64,000 bases of DNA, taken from the NCBI GenBank assembly GCA_019279435.1, contig JAAALK010000082.1, forward strand, positions 83,610,989-83,674,988, in the 5' to 3' direction. Made by a program: the position numbers and the translations under genes. The notes under the pieces were generated by a model, which did no database searches, was not told the DNA's origin, and worked only from the letters and a program-made list of their open reading frames with translations. Below are positions 1 to 11,217 of the stretch, piece by piece. Each line of letters begins with the position of its first letter. Positions within the stretch are counted from its first letter, which is position 1. The stretch is from Zizania palustris. Taxonomy: Eukaryota > Streptophyta > Magnoliopsida > Poales > Poaceae.

Positions 1-2
1 TT

Positions 3-1615
3 GAGTGTGGCGACACTTCTCACATCAAGGTCAATTGTCCTAAACTCAAGAAGAGAGATGAGAGTGAGCGCCCCAAATACCACAAAAAAGAGAGGAAACC
101 CTTTGTGAAGGGCAAGCGCGGCAAGGTGGCTAAGAGGGTAGCCAAAGCCGCTTCTAGAGCCTTTGTTGCTGCTCTCATCGACATCGACACTTCCTCAACT
201 AAGGAGTCGAGCTGTGATGAGGAGGAGGAGTCTCCAAGGAAGGAGGAGAAGAAGGACAAGAAGGGACGAGATTTCACCGGTCTTTGCTTCATGGCCGACA
301 GCGATCACAACGGTGATGAGCTTGACTCATCTGAGGTACCACTATCCTATGACTAGCTTTTAATTAAATTAGATGAACTGAATGAAGTAGTTCTTGGTCA
401 AGATAGATTACTCGTGCAAGCCGCTAGAGATAGAAAAGATCTTAGACTTAGGCTAGAATCTGTTTCTACTGATTATGCCATGCTTAAGTCTAGAGTTAAT
501 GATGCTAAATGTGAATCTTGCACTGTTGTCATGGGTGAGCTTGATCAATTGCGTTCTATGCATGCTCAAACTCTATCTGAGCTTGAGACTGCACAGAAGC
601 AACTTTTCTTGTTTGATTCTAGTCCTCATGATATAAATGAATGCATGAACTGCCCTTATTACGTGATATCATTGATTTACGTGATAAGCATGTTGAGGAC
701 TTAGAGGCTAGATTGGAGAGGGCCGGTAGTTCTAAGGATGTGCAACCTGTGTGTGACACTTGCATAACCCTTAAGGACCAGCTAGGCACTGTTAGAGCGA
801 TTGCTGAAAACCTCATGACTGAAAATGAATACCTTCTTTCTGTGGTTAACAAATGCACTGAGGGAAAGGGTAGGATGGACTTGCTCTTGGCCAAGACCAA
901 GATGTGTGCTGACAGGGCAGAGTTAGCTCTATGATTGGGTTTTGAGAGGATTCCTTCAAACAGTGAGAACAAAACTGTTTTTACCTCACCCACTACCTTA
1001 GAGAAAGAGAGAGCCCTGTTAGACACTCCATCAGCCAAAAAGCCTACCCGAACTCCAAAGAAAACCACTCCTCATGCCAAGAAAATTCCTCCCAAGAAAA
1101 CCACACAATAGAAGCCCAAGGAGCCTGTGAGAAGTGCTCCTATGACCCATGAGAGTGCCCCTATGAGAATTTTTCACTGTTCCTACTGTCAGAGGGTGGG
1201 TCATTTGGTTGGGTTCTGTTTTCATCACATCAAGGATGGGCGACCCTCTCAGGCGATGAGTTTCCAGGACATGCATTACCCATCTCGAGGTATGCATGAG
1301 TCTGAGTTTTACTCACATCCTGTTTTCGAGGCTCCTAGTACTTTTCGGAGAGGTTTTGCTCCCCGAGGTGTTCACCATGTTCCGTATGGTGGTAGACCCC
1401 GTGTGAGTAGCTTTGTGCCTCGACAGGTTAGGAGACCTCGTCATACATTTGGGTCACAGCATGTAGGTAGACCTCGCACTTTGCATTATTCTGATTTTCC
1501 TGTGCGTAGACAATCTATTTTTACTGTACCTACTACTCGTATCACTCAGTGCTGGATGCCTCATCATTCTTTCACTCACCCCTGCACTGAGCGATCGATA
1601 TTTTCTTATCATGTA
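3..1615 (+). pseudogene. Element A gag remnant: two zinc knuckles flanking a coiled coil
   Basis: This is the C-terminal half of a Ty1/copia Gag, the RNA-packaging particle protein. A CCHC knuckle opens the window at bases 6-41 (C-G-D-T then H and C). A Lys/Arg-rich stretch and an acidic Ser stretch follow. The frame then meets a TAG at 354-356 but stays readable beyond it. About 360-935 encodes a heptad-like, Glu/Leu-rich coiled coil containing paired cysteines. A frameshift lies between about 640 and 704, and further stops near 932 and 1109. A second CCHC knuckle (C-S-Y-C, H, C) lies at about 1166-1210, followed by an Arg/His/Gly-rich tail. Two knuckles separated by a coiled coil fit the enlarged Gag of SIRE/Maximus elements. 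No functional product is expected. Confidence 0.75.
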
Positions 1616-1618
1616 TAG

Positions 1619-3030
1619 GTGCCAGACCGAGGCTTGGAGGGCACATGGATCATGGACTCCGGTTGTTCGTGCCACATGACCGGAGATGCAGCATGGTTCT
1701 CCAGCCTCACCACAACCAAGCAAAAGGAACATACCACCTTCGGCAACAATAGAAGGAGTAGAGTGAAAGGTAAAGGTGTGGTAAGAATCAACTCAAATTT
1801 CACTCTCAAAGATGTTGCTTTGGTTGAAAATTTGGGATACAATTTGCTTTCTGTATCTCAGTTGCTTGATGAGGGCTTCTAAGTGCGATTCCATCACGAT
1901 ACTTCGCAAGTACTCAATTCTGATGGCGTTGTGGTCTGCAAGATTTTTAGAGTTGGGAGAGTTTTTGGAGCTGATTTTTCTGAGTCATCTGGTTCTTCTC
2001 ATTGTCTTGTTGCACATTCGACTTCTGAGCTTTGGAAGTGGCATAGAAGACTAGGGCATATGAGCTTTGAGTTGCTTGCTCATCTGAGTGCCCTAGGTCT
2101 GATCCGAGGATTGCCCAAGCTCAAGTTTGAGAAGAATTTAGTTTGCGCTCCATGTCGACATGGAAAAATGATTGCCGCTTCGCATTCGCTAGTCACCACG
2201 GTGATGACTCAACAACCTGGAGAACTTCTCCACATGGACACTATAGGTCCTTCTCGGGTTAGTTCTTTAGGCGGCAAGTGGTATGTGCTAGTCATTGTCG
2301 ATGATTTCTCTCGCTACTCTTGGGTCTTCTTTCTTGCCAGCAGGGATGAAGTGTTTTCACACTTTCGGAGCTTGGCTTTGAGACTTTTCACTGAACTCCC
2401 TGGTGCATTGAAATTCATTTGAAGTGATAATGACACTGAGTTCAAGAATAGTCTCTTTGTTGACTTTTGCATGGAGCATGGCATAGACCATCAATTCTCT
2501 GCTCCACGGGTTCCTCAACAAAACGGTGTTGTTGAGAGAAAGAACTACACTTTGGTTGATATGGCTAGGATGATGCTCGATGAGCACAAGACTCCTAGAA
2601 AATTCTGGGCTGAGGCCATGAACACTGCATGTTACATCTCAAACTGAATCTTTTTGTGCTCAATTTTGAACTTGACATCTTATGAACTACGTTTTGGGAG
2701 ACATCCCAAAGTTACTCATCTTCGAGTCTTTGGCTGTCGATGCTTTATCCTAAAACGTGGAAATTTTGATAAATTTGAGTCGCGTTCTTCTGATGAGATC
2801 TTTTTGGGTTACACTACTCATGGTCATTCTTATCGTGTTTACAATTTGGAAACTAACACTGTCAACGAGTCATGTGATGTGACTTTTTATGAATCAACCC
2901 CCTCTGTTAGTTCCACTTTTAAACAGGCAAATGAACACGACATGGAGCAGACCATCTTCGAAGAAGATCCCGGTGATTTCAAGGATGAACCTCTACTACC
3001 CTCAGCATCGACCCTGAAGCTGACCCCGCT
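1619..3030 (+). pseudogene. Element A protease and integrase remnant
   Basis: The frame opens with the aspartic protease signature D-S-G-C-S followed by H-M-T-G (near 1650-1685). A TAA at 1880-1882 interrupts it, after which the same frame continues. The GAG-pre-integrase zinc motif follows (H..H in W-H-R-R-L-G-H, C..C in C-A-P-C, about 2040-2155). The integrase core shows all three acidic residues: Asp in M-D-T-I-G-P, Asp in S-D-N-D-T-E-F and Glu in N-G-V-V-E-R-K-N. Stops at about 2420 and 2645 break it. The conserved copia integrase C-terminus (V-F-G-C-R, F-L-G-Y) runs to about 2900. Integrase would join element cDNA to the chromosome; here it is non-functional. Confidence 0.85.
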
Positions 3031-3441
3031 TCGGCCACTTTGGCACAAGGTCCCAAAGCAACTACCTCAACATCGGTCATCTTGGACCACTCCAACACAC
3101 AAGTTGAGGGGGATACTGCATCCCGCCGTGAGGCTCCACATCATGTTCAAAGGATGCATCCTCCTAAGCAGATCATTGGTGAGCTTGATCAAAGGGTAAC
3201 ACGTTCTCATGCTCATTTCATTGATTCTGCCTTTGTTGCTTCTTTTGAGCCCTTGGATGTTAGTCATGCACTCTCTGATTCTAGTTGGATCAATGCCATG
3301 CATGAAGAACTTGAAAATGTTGAGAGAAACCAAGTCTGGACTTTAGTTGATCCTCCACCAAATGTTCATTTCATTAGAACAAAATGGATTTTCAAAAACA
3401 AACAAGGGGAGGATGGGACTGTAATTAGAAAAAAGGCTAGA
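3031..3441 (+). pseudogene. Element A reverse transcriptase, 5' part
   Basis: This is the beginning of the Ty1/copia RVT_2 reverse transcriptase. It carries the characteristic W-I-N-A-M-H-E-E-L and [12 protein letters not shown] motifs. It stops exactly where the inverted solo LTR begins, inside the conserved [10 protein letters not shown] motif, and resumes at 4209. The five bases ctaga (3437-3441) belong to the TSD of that insertion. A change of frame from the integrase C-terminus lies near 3010-3050. Confidence 0.85.
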
Positions 3442-4208
3442 TGTTGGAACGATGGATCGAACCAGCAGGTTTTAGTGGAAAACAAGAGTAGTGTATTCAA
3501 TGCTCTGGACTGCCTGTCCGTTACAACTGTAGTGGGGGGTATTTATAGGGCACCCCGCCCAGAGGACCAAGCGCCTCCGGGCTGCCAACGGCCACCCGAC
3601 CAACCCTGACCGGTAGTACAGACAAAGAGGTACATAGTACAGACAAGAAGATTCGACTCTGACAGCGTATCGGCCGTGTCAGATGCTTCCTGCGCCGCCC
3701 GACACGGCTCAGAAGATCGTGATCTTGTCCTTTCGCACGACCAACTGGTCCTTTTCCCGCCAAGACTCCCTTTGGGCTCGTCTTGTCGGGCCTGCCTAGA
3801 GCCCCGGACCTCGAGCCTCCAGAGGGCGGGCTCCTGCGTCCTACGCCGAAGGGCGACCTCCGGCTTCACTCCTCTAGAAGGTGACCTCCGGTCACGCTCC
3901 TCCGGCCGGTGACCTCCGGCCATGCTCCTCCGGGGGTGACCTCCGGTCACGCTCCTCCGGCCGGTGACCTCCGGCCATGCTCCTCCGGGGGTGACCTCCG
4001 GCCACGCTCCTCCGGAGGGTGACCTCCGGCCACGCTCCTCCGGAAGGTGACCTCCGGCCACGCTCCTCCGGAAGGTGACCTCCGGCCACGCTCCTCCGGA
4101 CGATGACCTCCGGCCACGATCCTCCGGACGATGACCTCCGGCCACCAAGGCTGAGCCCTCCGGCTGGGGGGCCCACCCCGCTGACTCCAGGGATTATTTC
4201 CCCCAACA
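3442..4208 (-). mobile_element. Solo LTR of a Tat-type Ty3 element, inverted, TSD ctaga
   Basis: The segment starts TGTTGG and ends CCAACA and is flanked by the perfect 5-bp duplication ctaga (3437-3441 and 4209-4213). Removing it rejoins the RT of element A in the conserved motif it splits. Read on the minus strand it is clearly related to the Tat-1 LTRs (17779-18405, 29336-29990), sharing both ends, the CTATAAATA box (3540-3548) and the same kind of GC-rich 28-bp tandem array. No internal Tat sequence is present, so it is a solo LTR left by recombination between two LTRs. It is 767 bp, longer than the Tat-1 LTRs because its array is expanded. Confidence 0.93.
3851..4146. repeat. 28-bp tandem array inside the solo LTR
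   Basis: About ten units of a GC-rich 28-bp sequence of the form ggtgacctccggccacgctc plus cctccggna repeat head to tail. The first unit is degenerate and the last is cut off near the LTR start. The same family of unit occurs four times in the 5' LTR and five times in the 3' LTR of Tat-1, so copy number varies between LTRs. Confidence 0.85.
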
Positions 4209-5553
4209 CTAGACTTGTAGCTCAGGGTTATTCTCAATTAGAAGGAATTGATTTTACTGAGACTTTTGCACCTGTTGTGCATCTAGAGGCCATTAGGATT
4301 TTGCTTGCCTTTGCGACATCCCGGGGATTCAAACTCTATCAAATGGATGTCAAAAGTCCATTTCTTAATGGCTTCATAGGCGAAGATGTCTATTTAAACA
4401 ACCCCCTGGCTTTGAAAATCCCAAATACCCACATAAAGTCCTTAAACTTCATAGGGCTCTTTATGGACTCAAGCAGGCCTCTCAGGCTTGGTATGATAGA
4501 CTTAAGTCTTTTTTGCTTGAGCGGGGGTATTTGATGGGATCTGTTGATAAAACCTTCTTCACTCTCAAGCATGGAAAAGATTTCCTCCTAATTCAGATTT
4601 ATGTGGTTGATATCATCTTTGGTGGCTCTTCTCATGCTTTGGTTGCCGAGTTTGCAGATACCATGAGCAGGGAGTTTGAGATGTCCATGGTGGGCGAACT
4701 CACATTATTCCTTGGTTTGCAAATCAAGAAAAGAAAACAAGGTGCATTCGTCCACCAGACAAAGTACACCAAGGACCTGCTCAAGAAGTTTGACATGGCT
4801 GATGCGAAGCCACTCGCCACTCCAATGGCTACATCTGTATCATTGGATCCGGACGAAGATGAAGAAGTCATAGATCAGAAGGAGTTCTGAAGCATGATTG
4901 GCTCCCTCCTCTACTTGACTGCTACGAGGCTAGACATACACTTCGCAGTGTGTTTGTGCGCTCGTTTTTAGGCTTCCCCCCAAGCTTCGCACCGCCAAGC
5001 GGTAAAGCGCATTCTCATGTATCTCAAGCATACCCTCGAATTTGGCATTTGGTATTCTGCATCTTCCTCTTTGTGTCTTCGAGGTTATTCCAATGCGGAT
5101 TTTGCTGGGTGTAGGATTGATAGGAAAAGTACCTCCGGTACTTGTCATTTCTTGGGTACGTCACTAGTTTGCTGGTCTTCCCGCAAATAGTCTAGTGTTG
5201 CACAATCAATGGCTAAGGCCGAATATGTTGCTGCAGCTAGCTGTTGGCCTCAAATTTCGTGGATGGTTTCCACTTTGTGGGATTTTGGGTTGGACTATAA
5301 GAGTGCTCCACTTTTCTGTGATAACACTATTGCTATTTGTATTGCAAACAACCCGATTTAGCATTCCAGAACCAAACACATTGATGTACGGTATCATTTT
5401 CTCAAAGATCATAATTAGAAGGGTGATATTGAACTTCAATATGTTGATACCCAACACAAGCTAGCCGATATTTTCACAAAACCCCTCGATGCTTCACGTT
5501 TTGCCTACTTGCGTGGGGAACTTTGTGTTTGTCACCCTTACGACATTCTGTGA
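4209..5553 (+). pseudogene. Element A reverse transcriptase 3' part and RNase H
   Basis: RT resumes with L-V-A-Q-G-Y-S-Q and continues through F-A-P-V-V and K-L-Y-Q-M-D-V-K. The catalytic box, Y-V-D-D in active copia elements, reads Y-V-V-D here (near 4602), so the second metal-binding Asp region is damaged. A stop at about 4888 and others near 4968, 5188 and 5360 break RNase H, which is still recognisable by L-L-Y-L-T-A-T-R, D-R-K-S-T-S-G-T and K-H-I-D-V-R-Y-H-F. The frame ends at the TGA at 5551-5553, after the usual copia C-terminus (A-D-I-F-T-K-P-L-D). The product would copy element RNA to DNA; here it is inactive. Confidence 0.9.
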
Positions 5554-6664
5554 GGGGGAGCACATTTTCACTGATTTGCATATGCTTCTTGTGTGTGAAA
5601 TTGCATTTACATGTTTTGCACTTATATTCCTGATTTTAACTCATGTAATCATGTCAGCTCAGCTCCATTTAATATGTCTGATACATTTTGTGCATGATGT
5701 TCCTTTCCAAAATCAAAATCATGCTCACTGCTTAGTCTTGAATCTAGCATGTTTAGGCAGGACTGCTTTAGCTATCTTTTAGCTGCTTGATAGCAAGAAT
5801 CCTTTTCTCTTGATGCAACAATTACAACTTGAAAAATCACATTGCTTACTCATGGATATTCTTCAAATGCTAAACAATTTGTTCACTTATAAAAAATGCA
5901 AAAATCCATGATTTGGATGCTAAAAGTGAAAAGATCCAGGTGAGTTTGTTTGTCGCACTACTTTATTCTAGACTGCTTACCATTGCACCTTGGTATGAAC
6001 TGGGATAATTTAGTGTATGCCAAAATCACTGCCTTAAGCTTCTAATGGCTTTCCTATCTAGGCTTGGCTTGATTGGAAAGTATAAGGTAAATGAACAAAT
6101 AACCCCCGACATTATGAAAAAACAGCAAGTATAAATTCATTGTCAATCAAGTTTGCTTTCAATACTCCACTTGAACTGGACTTGTCTGTCTAGAATAGAA
6201 ATTGACTAGCTTTGCGCAGTCCCTGCTTTTACTTGTCTAGTTACCTTGATTGAGTAGTGATTTTTTATTTCAAAATGATGAAATCACATGCTGTCATCAT
6301 GTTTTTAGATCATGTTAAATTGAGCTGAGTACATAAAAATTGGTATTAAGATTGGCATATTGTTGCTTCATATGTTTTTGCACTTCTGCTCATTTTGAAG
6401 CTTTACATCTTTTAACTGGTCCTTGATGCTTGCATTGCCAAAGGGGGAGAAATTTTTGAGTTCTCTGTAGCAAGGGGGAAAATAACTCAAAGGGAAAGAT
6501 TTGCTGAAGGGGCTTTTACTCTTTGAAAAAGAGGGAGGAAAATATGTTTGTCAAGTGACATGGTTTGGCTCATTTCTGAGTTTTTATGGTCACTTGTGTG
6601 CTGAAATTTTTCAAATTTTCTTGAACTTGAATTTGGTTGTCAATGCACTCATCAAGGGGGAGAT
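5554..6664 (+). other. Element A long 3' non-coding region with polypurine tracts
   Basis: This stretch between pol and the 3' LTR has no convincing long frame. Block 5868-6109 is visibly conserved with 30360-30602 of element B. It includes aagatccaggtgagtttg, which contains a splice-donor-like CAG/GTGAGT, and ggtatgaactgg. An internal purine tract (aagggggagaaa) lies near 6438-6450. The primer polypurine tract catcaagggggagat sits at 6650-6664, directly against the LTR. In SIRE-type elements this interval sometimes holds an envelope-like ORF; I do not see an intact one. Confidence 0.7.
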
Positions 6665-8575
6665 TGAGAAACCCAAGGGTTGGTTTCCGAGTCGGTGATG
6701 AGTGATTGACAGTTTTTATCCTCTGGATTCGAAGGGGTACCTCCGAATGGGTTCCGAGGTTGTTGTACCGAAGGGTTCGATACTTTGGGCGATACACCAG
6801 AGTGTGTGCCATAGGTTGTTTACCCGAAGAGGTCTCCGGGCTACTGGATACACTTGTCTATTTGTCTATGGTGCGCAGGTGACTTCGGATGCGACGGACG
6901 GTTTGCAGCAAGTGAACCTGGGTCAAGTGGGAGGCTTGATGCCAGGCGAGCGGGGAGCTCGATCACGAAGGCTGCGGTAGGTCAAGGTCGGTCCTCGGGT
7001 CAAGGTGCACCAGGAGAAGACAGAGAGTGGAGGAGCATGGCTCCGGCTGAAAGTACCCCGAGATGAAGTCCTCGGAGGTGAGGCACTTCGAACTGTACTC
7101 CGAAAGGAGTGACTTCGGAGTATAGTGGAAAAAGTCCTCAGCAATGAGGCAAGGTGTTCGAAGTGTGCTCCGGATGGAGGCACTCGAAGGTTCACCCAAT
7201 GAAGGTCTCAAAAGTCGAGGTGCGTCGAAGGCATGGTCCGGGTTAGGTTCGTCGAGGAGTGTGCTCAGGGAGAGACACTGCGACGAAGTGCTCATGGAAT
7301 GCTTCATGCGGATGCCTTGGACGAAGGAGGGATTTCGAAGGGTGGTACTCTGAAGGTGGGGCTTCGGAGTGTGGTTGTCTTGAAGTACTTCGGCCTTGCA
7401 TGGCTTCGGTACACGGACTGATGAAGTTCAAGCTGGGAGGAGCTGTGAAGCCGCGGTGGTCCACTCTGAAGGTGTTGGCGCGAAGGCTCAAGGGCTTTGA
7501 TGACTTCGGCTCAAAACTGTCACTGTATCGAAGGCTGACTTCGGTGAAGCGAAGGCCGTCAGGCTCAAGGCTTCTCACCGAAGCTACCGCACCCCTCGCG
7601 TGCGAAAGGGGGCTTCAGAACAATCCAAAATTGCAAAGGCTGACCGTGTCTACTCTGCAAAAGCTGGTGCTGTCTCCACTACGAAGCTCTCAAAAGAAGC
7701 CTCCAACTGTGACCCCCCCTATTCTGATGAGACAAAATCAGTATAAACCCTAGGGGTAAAGTAGTCTATTCATAGGGCTGAATAGTTCCTATAAATAGTA
7801 GGAGGCTAGCTAGGCAATAGTAACGCTTTGAGCAGTCATTTTTGAGCTTCTGTGCTAGCCGCCACACTCATGTATTTAGTCTGTGAGTTCATTTTGTGTT
7901 CCCTATTCATGCAATGAAGTTTTGATTCTGTTCTTCTTTCACTGCTTGAACTTGTATTATGTGTTGCACTGCATGCTTTGATTCCTCTGGGCATCATCTT
8001 CTTCTGGGTTGAATTTGTGCACTAGATCTCTTCTAAGAAGTGTGTGACAGGTCTGGGCATGTGAAGTGTGAGTTTCAGTGTGTTCGCTCTGTGTAAACAA
8101 AGGTAACCCCTCCCATTTACTAGCGAAGCACAGAGTGATCCAGAGTCAAAGTCTGCTTTCTTCCTTATCAAAGTGCTCAGTGTTGTGTGTTCAGTGTGCA
8201 TTTCAACCTTCGAAATACGAAGCCTAGTACCAGTTGCTAGTGCTGAGTATCTGGTCAAAGTCCTCGGAGGGAAGTCATATCTTGTGAAGGGTGAAGTGTG
8301 AATTATACTCGAAGGCACCCAGTGTGCGGAGCCTGCACTGACTTAGCAGAGTTGAGATTTTGAAGTTGTGGGTAGAGCGAAGTCTTCTTGACTTCAAACT
8401 TTTGCTCCTTGCGAAGCCTGATTTCAGAGTTGTGAAATACCTCCAAACCAGAACTTCGAAGGGCGTGTTCAAAGCCTGTTCCGTAGAAAATAGAATTAAA
8501 CAGAAGGCTATTTTTAGCCTGATATTTTAAAAGCTCCCATTCACCCCCCTTCTAGTCGCCGTTTTCGGTCCAACA
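6665..8575 (+). repeat. 3' LTR of element A
   Basis: It begins TGAG immediately after the purine tract and ends ...CCAACA at 8575, giving 1911 bp. The distal end (ttcacccccctt...cggtccaaca) matches the form of the element B LTR end. A TATA box, CTATAAATAG, lies at 7789-7798 and would drive transcription. The central part is rich in cttcgg/cgaag words. The 5' LTR partner is outside the window, so age cannot be estimated. Confidence 0.8.
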
Positions 8576-9168
8576 ATTCTACTTTCCTTCTTTTGAGCAG
8601 ATGGCTCGACACTGGTTTAGCTGCTTTGCTAAACCTGGTGTCGGACCATTTGCTCACACTTATGACCATTGACCGTGCACGATCGAGGACTAGAGGATGT
8701 GTGGATCATAGATTCAGGATGCTCTCGCCACATGATGGGATATCGCAGATGGTTCTCCAACCTCACTTCCACGAGCTCCAAGGAATACATCACTTTCGGG
8801 AACAGTGGTCAAGGAAAGGTACATGGCATTGGCTCAATTCGAATCTCTTATCATTTCTCTTTGAAGAATGTTGCTTTGGTTGGAAACTTGAGTTTTAATT
8901 TGGTCTCTGTTTTGCAACTTCTTGAGGATGGTTTAGCAGTTTGTTTTAAGAAGGGCATGTCTTCTGTTGTTGATTCTAGGAGTCTTAGGCATTTGGACAA
9001 GTTTGAGTCTTGTTGCTGGGATGAAGTCTTTCTTGGTTATGCTTTGCATTCTCGAGGCTTCCGTGTTTGGAACCTCAAATCCCAGCAGCTTGTCGAGACC
9101 TGTGAGGTTTCTTTTGATGAGTCCATGCCTTCACTCACTCCTTCTTTCGAGCTTTCTGGAGATTAGGA
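8576..9168 (+). pseudogene. Element B protease fused to integrase C-terminus by a deletion
   Basis: A gag tail (H-W-F-S-C-F-A-K-P-G-V) leads, past a stop near 8668, to the protease signature D-S-G-C-S-R-H-M. At about 8980-8990 the sequence jumps directly to the integrase C-terminal motif L-D-K-F-E-S followed by V-F-L-G-Y. The GAG-pre-integrase zinc motif and the whole DDE core, roughly 1 kb judging from element A, are missing. The frame stays open across the junction until the TAG at 9164-9166. Element B therefore cannot encode a working integrase. Confidence 0.85.
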
Positions 9169-10306
9169 GCTTGGAGAGTCCATCTTCGAGGAAGATGATG
9201 ACACTCCTGCTGTTGATGAGGGTGGGCCTTTTGCACAGCCTGCAGACCCCACACGTTCTGAGACTTCGACTAAGGACGAGGGCAGACCTCTGATCACTTC
9301 TTCCACTTCGATCGAGCCCCCTCAGTCGAGTCCAGAGGTACCGGCTGCTAACTCCAGTGAGGTGACTTTAGATCACCTAGGATCCCAAGCAGTTCAGCGT
9401 GATCACCCCTCAGAGCTCGTCATCAGTGATCTCACTTCGAGATCCTTGCATTCATCTGTTGGCTCACTTGCTGTGTTTGTTGAATCTGCTTTTGTTGCCA
9501 CTTTTGAGCCCAAAGATGTTTCTCATGCTCTTTCTGATGCAAATTGGATAAATGCCATGCAAGAAGAGCTCGAGAACTTTGTTCGCAATCGAGTTTGGAC
9601 ACTGGTTGAGCTGCCACCTGGATGCAACCCCATAGGGACCAAGTGGGTGTTTAAGAACAAGCAAGGTGAAGATGGGGTTGTGGTACGCAAAAAAGCTCGA
9701 TTAGTTGCCATGGTTTTTGCCAGAAAGAGGGTATTGATTTTGAGGAGACCTTCGCCCCTGTTGCCCGTCTTGAGTCCATTCACATTCTTTTGGCATTAGC
9801 TGCTTCTAAAGGTTTTAAGCTTTTTCAAATGGATGTCAAGAGTGCTTTTCTGAACGGGTACATAGAGGAGTAGATCTATGTTAGGCAGCCCCCTGTTTTA
9901 GAACCCTAAGTTTGCTCGACATGCTTTCAAGTTGCAGAAAGCTTTATATGGTCTGAAGCAAGCCCCCAGGGCTTGGTATGATTGTTTAAAGCAGTTTTTG
10001 TTGGGGAGTGGATTTGTGATGGGTTCTGTGGACAAGACTCTTTTCTTGCTCAGAGATGTCTCAGACTTCTTGATTGCTCATATTTAAGTGGACGATATTA
10101 TTTTTGGTGGTTCTACTAATGAGCTTGTGTTCAAGTTTTCTGAGCAGATGCACAGCGAGTTTGATATGAGCCTCATGGGTGAGCTCAAGTACTTTTTAGG
10201 GCACCAAATCAAGCAGACCAAAGACGACATCTTCATCCACTAGAGCAAGTACACACGGGACATGCTGAAGAAGTTTAACTATGGTGGAGAGCTAAAGCCT
10301 CAGATG
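9169..10306 (+). pseudogene. Element B reverse transcriptase, 5' and central part
   Basis: After an acidic, Ser/Thr-rich linker comes RVT_2 reverse transcriptase (W-I-N-A-M-Q-E-E-L, K-W-V-F-K-N-K-Q-G). A frameshift lies near 9705-9720 in the V-A-x-G-x-x-Q motif, and stops near 9872 and 9907. In the catalytic box the Tyr codon has become TAA (10085-10087), leaving stop-V-D-D. The segment ends at K-F-N-Y-G-G-E-L-K-P-Q, where the CRM-like element is inserted; the frame continues at 17033. Confidence 0.88.
10302..10306. repeat. TSD agatg, left copy (CRM-like element)
   Basis: The five bases agatg lie directly left of the CRM-like element and recur at 17033-17037. They fix both element ends. Confidence 0.92.
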
Positions 10307-11217
10307 TAAAGGGGGATTGGTCCCGATCTTCCGCTAGGTAAAGGATAACTTGGATTGGTGGAGAATCTCGACGTTGACGATCCAAGGCTCCGGTCCGGCG
10401 GATCAAAACCTTGCAATCGCTACACCACCGTCTCTGTTGGTTATCAACCACGCAGGGCGCGATTGACCTCGCCACGAAGGCTAATTCCTGCAAGCGAACC
10501 CAAGAACACAAGCAAGAACAGGAAGGATACAAGTCGAATGCAAAATCACATATAAACTATGAAGAGGAGAGGTTTCACAAACGCCGATGCAGCAGGCAAT
10601 CGGTCCGGTGCAAGGGGCGGGATCTAAACACACAAGTGTAGATGCAAACAAAGCAAAACCTGACCCTAAAGGCGGCTGGCGTGAGTATATAAGGAGTGGG
10701 CAGCCTGTAGAAGACGAACAGACTCAGACTATGGGCTAGAAGACGTACAGACTTGGACTATGGGCCAACACGGCCCAATTCTGTCACGCATGACTGTTTT
10801 AAACACACAGGACGGCTCGAGACTCCAAATGAGGTGAAACCAACGCCAAAAGATCCATCTTCTCCTTAGCTTTCCAAAAAGTCCAAGAACGCGCCAATCG
10901 GACTTCGTATGAGGAAGTTTCGCCCATTTTGGTGCATGGTGGTCGATGTAGTCCGAACCAACGAATTCTTGACTTCAAATCATCCGTGCGACTCCGTCTT
11001 CAACTCCAACTCTTCTATTCCATCTCCCATGTTCCTAAGCAATAAAATATCACTAGTATTCAGTAGCATCCCGTCCAAACAAATATTAACATAGTTGCTA
11101 AGGAAAGAATTAACCTCATGGTTCAAGCGACGGGCACGGGCGCGTGTGATTGGTCCTTGTAATTGAATTGTTGGTGGAGGCTCCATGTGTGTATCATGTA
11201 AAGTGATGTCCTCATCA
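10307..11217 (-). repeat. 3' LTR of the CRM-like element
   Basis: This 911-bp copy matches 16122-17032 with about 28-30 differences by eye. It contains the C-terminal end of the pol frame (11217 down to 10980). On the minus strand it is preceded by the purine tract agagggggagga (11218-11229), which overlaps the coding region. A tatata motif near 10687 is a candidate TATA box. Confidence 0.92.

Larger units (their letters stand above)
1..8575 (+). mobile_element. Copia element A (SIRE/Maximus type), 5' truncated by window
   Basis: A Ty1/copia LTR retrotransposon enters from the left edge with gag already in progress and ends in its 3' LTR. The domain order gag, protease, integrase, RT, RNase H is that of Ty1/copia. 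I assign the SIRE/Maximus type from three things: a long gag with two separate zinc knuckles, more than 1 kb of non-coding DNA after pol, and a 1.9-kb LTR preceded by a purine tract. The element is dead, with stops in every domain, and an inverted solo LTR (3442-4208) splits RT. It lies directly against element B at 8576, so I infer it inserted into B; its 5' end and left TSD copy are outside the window. Confidence 0.85.

Noticed and set aside
8609..8645. Strong inverted repeat around cgacactggtttagc and gctaaacctggtgtcg
   Set aside because: It lies in the gag C-terminal coding sequence (H-W-F-S-C-F-A-K-P-G) of element B and needs no RNA-structure explanation.
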